Positions 59,891 to 64,000 of a DNA stretch of 64,000 bases are shown here, one piece after another; positions within the stretch are counted from its first letter, which is position 1; each line of letters starts with the position of its first letter. Both the position numbers and the translations under genes were made by a program. Below the pieces are notes generated by a model. That model was not told the origin of the DNA. It worked only from the letters and a program-made list of their open reading frames with translations, and made no database searches. This stretch comes from Limisphaerales bacterium (GTDB taxonomy: Bacteria > Verrucomicrobiota > Verrucomicrobiia > Limisphaerales > UBA1100): positions 1-64,000 of the forward strand of contig JACNJL010000060.1 in the NCBI GenBank assembly GCA_014382585.1, given 5' to 3'.

Positions 59891-61564
59891 ATGCGCGAGT
59901 ATTTCCTTAGACGACTGCTGTTAATTTTTCCCACGTTGTTGGTGATTACAGTGATTGTTTTTTGCATCACCCGCATCGCGCCGGGCGGACCGTTGGAGCA
60001 GGCGATGATGGAGATGCAGCAGGTTTCGCTGGAGGGAGGCGGAGGCTCCACCGAAGGCGGGTTGGCGATGAGCAAGGAGCAGCTCCAGCAAATGAAGGAG
60101 CTCTACGGCTACGACAAACCCATCCTCGAAGCGTACGTGATTTGGCTGGGGCTCAAACCGCGCGAGTTGAATCGCCGCAATGTGGAATTCAAGGATGGAG
60201 AAACGAAGGCCAACGCGAGGATGCGGATTCCGCCCTTTCACGTGGCGGAACTGGATTGGGACGGCGATGGCTATGTGCAACGCGCGGAGGTGCCGGATGG
60301 GCTGGCGTCGTACGTGAAGTTCGATCAACTGGATACCAATCGCGACGGGCAAATTGACGGGCAGGAGGCCGACCGCCCCGAAGCGGAAATCGAACGTGCC
60401 CGCGAGCGGGTGCATCTCGCGCGCGATGATGCAGGCGGCGTGCGCATTACCAATCCCGATGCGTTGATGGTGAATTGGAAAGTGCGAATGCGCGAGCCGC
60501 CTTCGGATGAACCGGATGCCCTGCCCAAAGCGGAAATTTATCGCACGCGCTACGCGGGCGTATTGCAGGGTGACCTCGGTAAATCTTTTCGCCACGGCGA
60601 GCCGGTGTCCACAGTGATGCTCAAACGTTTGCCGGTGTCCACTTTCTATGGGTTGCTGACTTTTTTAATCACCTTTCTCGTGTGCGTGCCGCTCGGCATC
60701 GCCAAGGCGATGCGGCATAATACGTGGTTCGACAACGGCACGTCGGTTTTCATTTTTATGGGCTACGCCATTCCCGGCTATGTGCTGGGCGCATTGATGA
60801 TGGTGTTTCTCGCCGCGCGCTGGGAGGTGTTTCCCACGAGTGGATTCACCAGCGAAAATTTTCATGATATGCCGGTGAACCAACTCAACGTATCGGCCGG
60901 GTCCAACGAATGGCACGCGCCCAATCATAAATTGCGCCACGGCGAGGAAGTGTGGTTGGAAGGACAACTCCCCCGCACCATACCGCCCGTGGCGGCGGAC
61001 ACGGCTTATTACGCGGAGGTGGTGGATGCCGATTCCTTCCGGGTGTTGCCCGATTGGAGCGAAGGCGCAACGCCAATTCGTGCGGAAATTTCGGCTACAG
61101 AAATCCGGATGAAACGCCACACGCCGCGCTGGACGCAAGTGAAGGATCTCGCTTGGCACGCAGTGTTGCCGTTGTGTTGTTATTTGGTGGGCAGCTTTGC
61201 GTTTGTGACAATGCTGATGAAAAATCATCTGATGGATAATCTCTCGGCCGATTATATGCGCACGGCGATTGCCAAGGGGGTTCCGTTTAGTCAGGCAGTA
61301 CGACGGCATGCGTTGCGTAATTCACTGATTCCATTGGCCACCAATCTCGGCCACCAAATTACCATCTTCGTGGCGGGCAGTTTTTTGATTGAAACGATTT
61401 TCGACATCGATGGGTTTGGATTGCTCGGATTCAAGTCCGTAATGGACCGCGATATCCCGGTGGTGATGGGCATCTTTTTGCTTTCGGCCACGTTGATGCT
61501 CATCGGCAATATTATTTCAGATATCCTAGTGGCGTTAGTGGATCCACGCGTGCGGTTTAATTGA
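59891..61564 (+). CDS. YejB-type peptide ABC transporter permease with EF-hand insertion
   Basis: 557 residues, about 190 more than E. coli YejB. The ends match YejB: MREYFLRRLLLIFPTLLVITVIVF and IAPGGPLEQA, later SFLIETIFDIDGFGLLG and ALVDPRVRF. Between the YGYDKPILEAY segment (about 73-82) and LQGDLGKSFRHGEPV (about 225) lies a periplasmic insertion with two perfect EF-hand loops, DWDGDGYVQRAE (122-133) and DTNRDGQIDGQE (148-159). A second insertion (about 333-405) splits the NFHDMP/W-H-A-V-L-P region. It imports peptide-like solutes with the YejE partner; calcium binding is inferred. Confidence 0.85.
   Translation: MREYFLRRLLLIFPTLLVITVIVFCITRIAPGGPLEQAMMEMQQVSLEGGGGSTEGGLAMSKEQLQQMKELYGYDKPILEAYVIWLGLKPRELNRRNVEFKDGETKANARMRIPPFHVAELDWDGDGYVQRAEVPDGLASYVKFDQLDTNRDGQIDGQEADRPEAEIERARERVHLARDDAGGVRITNPDALMVNWKVRMREPPSDEPDALPKAEIYRTRYAGVLQGDLGKSFRHGEPVSTVMLKRLPVSTFYGLLTFLITFLVCVPLGIAKAMRHNTWFDNGTSVFIFMGYAIPGYVLGALMMVFLAARWEVFPTSGFTSENFHDMPVNQLNVSAGSNEWHAPNHKLRHGEEVWLEGQLPRTIPPVAADTAYYAEVVDADSFRVLPDWSEGATPIRAEISATEIRMKRHTPRWTQVKDLAWHAVLPLCCYLVGSFAFVTMLMKNHLMDNLSADYMRTAIAKGVPFSQAVRRHALRNSLIPLATNLGHQITIFVAGSFLIETIFDIDGFGLLGFKSVMDRDIPVVMGIFLLSATLMLIGNIISDILVALVDPRVRFN
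60254..60367 (+). other. paired EF-hand segment within the YejB-type permease
   Basis: Two 12-residue calcium loops with Asp at 1, 3 (Asn in the second), 5, Gly 6, Val/Ile 8 and Glu 12, spaced 26 residues apart. The topology (after TM1 and before TM2) puts them in the periplasm. No other EF-hand is seen in the window. Confidence 0.9.
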
Positions 61565-62919
61565 TGATGCAACCGGCGACCGACCAACCCGAAACCGCTC
61601 AATCGCCCCGCGCGCGCTGGGAGATTGCCGTGTTGTTGTTGGTGGGGTTGGCCTCGGGATTTGCCGTGGGTGGATTTCTCGGCGGCGTGTTGGGCGCGCC
61701 GTTAGGGGGATGGTTGCTGAACTCCGCTGAGCCGGGTGCGGGTGTGATTGCCGGCGTTAAGAAGGGCTTCATAATTTTGGGCGCCCTCGGCGCGGTGGCC
61801 GGATTGGTTTGGGGTGCGCGCGGGCGGTTTAATCCGCAGACGCGCCGTAAGCTCAAGCGATTTTATTCCATCAAGCGCGGGTACATTTCATTTCTGCTAT
61901 TGCTCGGGGCGTTCGGGTGTTCGTTGCTCGGCGAGTTGCTGGTCAACAACCGCGCTTTGTTGGTGAGCTATGAAGGGAAACTGTTCTACCCCCTCTCGCC
62001 TTTTTCGCGAATACATACTGGCAAGGAATTTGGTTTTCAAAAAGATCGCTCGGGGCAGGATTATACGTTTGAGGTAAACTACCGAGAATTGAAGGAGGAC
62101 TTTGCCAAACAAAAATCAGGCAATTGGGTGCTGATGCCGCTTGTGCCCTTTAACGAATACGAAAATGATTTTCGCGAAGGCCTGGTGCATCCGGCCGCGC
62201 CCAATTTTGCAATGCAACATTATCTCGGCACCGATCGCACGGGGCGCGATGTGTTGGCGCGATTGCTTTATGGCTTCCGTATCACCATGATTTTTGCGTT
62301 GGTGTTTATGCTGATGGTGTATTTGATCGGCGTGGTGGTCGGTTGTTTGATGGGTTACTTTGGCGGTTGGGTGGATCTCGCGGGGCAGCGTGCGGTAGAG
62401 GTGTGGCAGAACATTCCGTTTTTGTATATGGTCATCATCGTGGTGGCCGCGGTGAGCGACTTGCCGTTCACGTTGCCAGCGTGGTTCAAAATCCTCGTGC
62501 TATTGGCGATCATGGTGGTGTTTAGTTGGACGAGTATGACGTATTATATGCGCACAGCGGTGTACCGCGAAAAGGCACGCGACTACGTGGCGGCCGCGCA
62601 ATTGTTGGGTGCGAGCACGCCGCGCATTTTGCTTAATCACTTGCTGCCCAATACCATTTCCACGATGGTTACCTTTATGCCATTCACCGTAGCCACGGCG
62701 ATTATTTCGATCACGGCATTGGATTATTTAGACTTTGGGTTGCCCAAGCCCACGCCGAGTTGGGGCGAGTTGCTGCAGCAGGGGGTGGCGAATCTGCACG
62801 CGCCGTGGATCGTGCTTTCGGCATTTGTGGCGATGGTGGTGGTGCTCACTCTGGTCACCTTCATCGGTGAAGGCGTACGTGAGGCGTTTGATCCCAAAAA
62901 ATTTACAACCTACGAATAA
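61564..62919 (+). CDS. YejE-type peptide ABC transporter permease
   Basis: 451 residues. The start ATG (61564) overlaps the upstream stop. The N-terminal 100 residues hold two glycine-rich membrane segments not found in E. coli YejE. Then RALLVSYEGKLFYP, the GW.LMPLVPF-like segment and YLGTDRTGRDVLARLLYGFRIT follow YejE closely. The permease core has YVAAAQLLGASTPRILLNHLLPN (EAA-like loop) and LDYLDFGLPKPTPSWGELLQQG. It ends GEGVREAFDPKKF like YejE. It pairs with the preceding permease. Confidence 0.88.
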   Translation: MMQPATDQPETAQSPRARWEIAVLLLVGLASGFAVGGFLGGVLGAPLGGWLLNSAEPGAGVIAGVKKGFIILGALGAVAGLVWGARGRFNPQTRRKLKRFYSIKRGYISFLLLLGAFGCSLLGELLVNNRALLVSYEGKLFYPLSPFSRIHTGKEFGFQKDRSGQDYTFEVNYRELKEDFAKQKSGNWVLMPLVPFNEYENDFREGLVHPAAPNFAMQHYLGTDRTGRDVLARLLYGFRITMIFALVFMLMVYLIGVVVGCLMGYFGGWVDLAGQRAVEVWQNIPFLYMVIIVVAAVSDLPFTLPAWFKILVLLAIMVVFSWTSMTYYMRTAVYREKARDYVAAAQLLGASTPRILLNHLLPNTISTMVTFMPFTVATAIISITALDYLDFGLPKPTPSWGELLQQGVANLHAPWIVLSAFVAMVVVLTLVTFIGEGVREAFDPKKFTTYE

Positions 62920-62923
62920 CATT

Positions 62924-64000
62924 ATGAAAACCACATCCAAATTAAGCGGCCTGATTTTGGCCGCTGCGTTGCTGGCCTTCACCGGTTGCAACGAGAAAAA
63001 ACTCAAACGCCCCGCCGATGCCAGCACCGGCACGCAACCCGCCGCACCCACCGGCGGGGTGGACAAAGCATTCGCACGTGAATTGGCGCGGGAGTTTGCC
63101 CGCGAATTCGCACGCGAACTGGCCAAGCAAAACATCACCTTGCTCGGGGGCGGGGGGGAGACTGCTCCCATTAATCCCGCCCAGCCAACCGGCGCGGCGG
63201 TGGAGCTGAATAGCGCGGAGGAAGTGCAGGCTTTTTACGATGCGAATCCAAAGGCGTTTGTGGTGGCCACTGCAGCGGATTTGCCCACAAATTTGCAATG
63301 GGAAAACGGCAGTGAACTCAAGGAATTCGCCAGCCCTAAGGCCAAGCGCGGCGGCACGTTTCACGAATATATGGCTGATTTTCCACGCACTTTGCGTTTG
63401 GTGGGGCCGGATGCCAGCGGTTCATTTCGAAGTCATATGCTGGACTATAACTCGCTAAATTTGGTGATGGCTCATCCCAATGGCGATGGATACTTCCCCG
63501 GCTTGGCGAAAGAATGGGCATACAGCGTGGATCGCAAGACGGTGTATTTTCGGCTGGATCCGGACGCGAGTTATTCGGATGGCAAACCGGTGCGGGCCAC
63601 GGATTATTTTTTCTCACTGTATTTTTTCCGCAGCGAGCACATCAAAGCGCCGTGGTACAACGATTTTTTCAGCGAGGAAAAATTTCCGAACATCACCCTT
63701 TACGACGAGCACACGCTGTCGATCACCTATTACAAAGCCAAACCGGATGTGATCGAGCGCATTGCCGGGGTGCGACCTATTCCAGAACATTTTTATAGCG
63801 AACTGGACGAGCAGTTTGTGGAGGATTTTCAGTTCAAGTTCGAGCCCAACACCGGCCCATACGAAGTGCGCACGGAGAACGTGGAGAAAGGGAAATCCAT
63901 CACGCTCACCCGCGTGCCAAACTGGTGGGCGGACAAAAAGAAGTTTTATCGAAATCGCTTTAATCCGGAAGCCGTGAAAGTGAGTGTGGTGCGCGATCCG
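62924..64000 (+). CDS. peptide ABC transporter substrate-binding lipoprotein (YejA/OppA-like), partial
   Basis: 359 residues seen; no stop before the window end. The signal ends LAFTGC, a lipobox with C22. An Ala/Pro/Thr spacer and a strongly periodic helix (FARELAREFAREFARELAK, residues 50-68) precede the binding domain. SBP_bac_5 features follow: KRGGTFHEYMADFPRTLR, LAKEWAYSVDRKTVYFRLDPDASYSDGKPVRATDYFFSL (in part) and NTGPYEVR. It should deliver peptides to the two permeases upstream. The order permease-permease-binding protein differs from E. coli yejABEF. Confidence 0.88.
   Translation, partial: MKTTSKLSGLILAAALLAFTGCNEKKLKRPADASTGTQPAAPTGGVDKAFARELAREFAREFARELAKQNITLLGGGGETAPINPAQPTGAAVELNSAEEVQAFYDANPKAFVVATAADLPTNLQWENGSELKEFASPKAKRGGTFHEYMADFPRTLRLVGPDASGSFRSHMLDYNSLNLVMAHPNGDGYFPGLAKEWAYSVDRKTVYFRLDPDASYSDGKPVRATDYFFSLYFFRSEHIKAPWYNDFFSEEKFPNITLYDEHTLSITYYKAKPDVIERIAGVRPIPEHFYSELDEQFVEDFQFKFEPNTGPYEVRTENVEKGKSITLTRVPNWWADKKKFYRNRFNPEAVKVSVVRDP

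Noticed and set aside
1-64000. CRISPR arrays, insertion sequences with transposase, rRNA or tRNA genes
   Set aside because: No regularly spaced direct repeats, transposase or integrase genes, or rRNA/tRNA signatures were seen on either strand.

Overview
The window looks like a chromosomal segment of a Gram-negative member of the Verrucomicrobiota (Pedosphaera/Limisphaera-like). This is inferred from content, not from a marker-gene tree. The clues are large single-copy pseudopilin-like proteins with the '[18 protein letters not shown]' N-terminus, secreted PQQ-type propellers beside a DUF1080 protein, a futalosine-pathway menaquinone gene (mqnD), and an outer-membrane assembly set (bamA, skp). 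Most of the DNA is GC-rich and densely coding. Two patches are clearly richer in A+T: about 27.3-32.2 kb and 37.3-38.9 kb.

Layout. 1-2.2 kb: a cut 2-hydroxyacid dehydrogenase, MORN-like and Sel1-repeat proteins, then a possible structured RNA ending in a strong intrinsic terminator. 2.3-7.0 kb: a six-gene type II secretion/type IV pilus-like operon (ATPase, two GspF-type membrane proteins, two pseudopilins, one mini-pseudopilin). 7.1-17.0 kb: catabolic and secreted enzymes (cysteine hydrolase, esterases, FAH-family hydrolase, alcohol dehydrogenase, Gfo/Idh/MocA oxidoreductase, quinone reductase). Two large pseudopilin-like paralogues lie here, the second next to a relic of the alcohol dehydrogenase gene, so a divergent pair was duplicated. 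17.0-26.1 kb: MFS transporter, purU, exonuclease III, a dUTPase-hpt-moaD-moaE operon, an ExbB/ExbD/TonB-like operon, and guaB.

26.3-32.2 kb is the main accessory region: a translationally coupled YaaC-like/patatin phospholipase pair, and a three-gene operon for a membrane-anchored protein, a secreted protein and an ankyrin lipoprotein. 32.4-37.2 kb: heptose-phosphate adenylyltransferase, DUF151 nuclease, holA, a STAS protein and a UvrD-type helicase. 37.4-42.5 kb: two AT-rich secreted/unknown genes, two PQQ-type propellers and a DUF1080 protein. 42.6-48 kb: HscB- and IscA-type Fe-S genes, dsbD, a lipoprotein, purE. 48-56.8 kb: prs-rplY-pth-rpsF-ssb-rplI, a terminator, then dnaB-bamA-skp. 56.8-64 kb: a MORN-like lipoprotein, aldo/keto reductase, mqnD, and a YejB-YejE-YejA-type peptide ABC transporter cut by the window end.

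The most unusual observations are (i) two canonical EF-hand loops in a periplasmic insertion of the YejB-type permease, with a second inserted segment further on; (ii) the YaaC-like/patatin two-gene unit; (iii) the duplicated divergent module with a decayed dehydrogenase fragment; (iv) the unidentified terminator-ended RNA candidate near 1.9-2.1 kb; (v) an acidic coiled coil inside the BamA POTRA region; and (vi) BamE-like C-terminal modules shared by two otherwise unrelated exported proteins. Several families of intergenic inverted repeats sit at gene ends.
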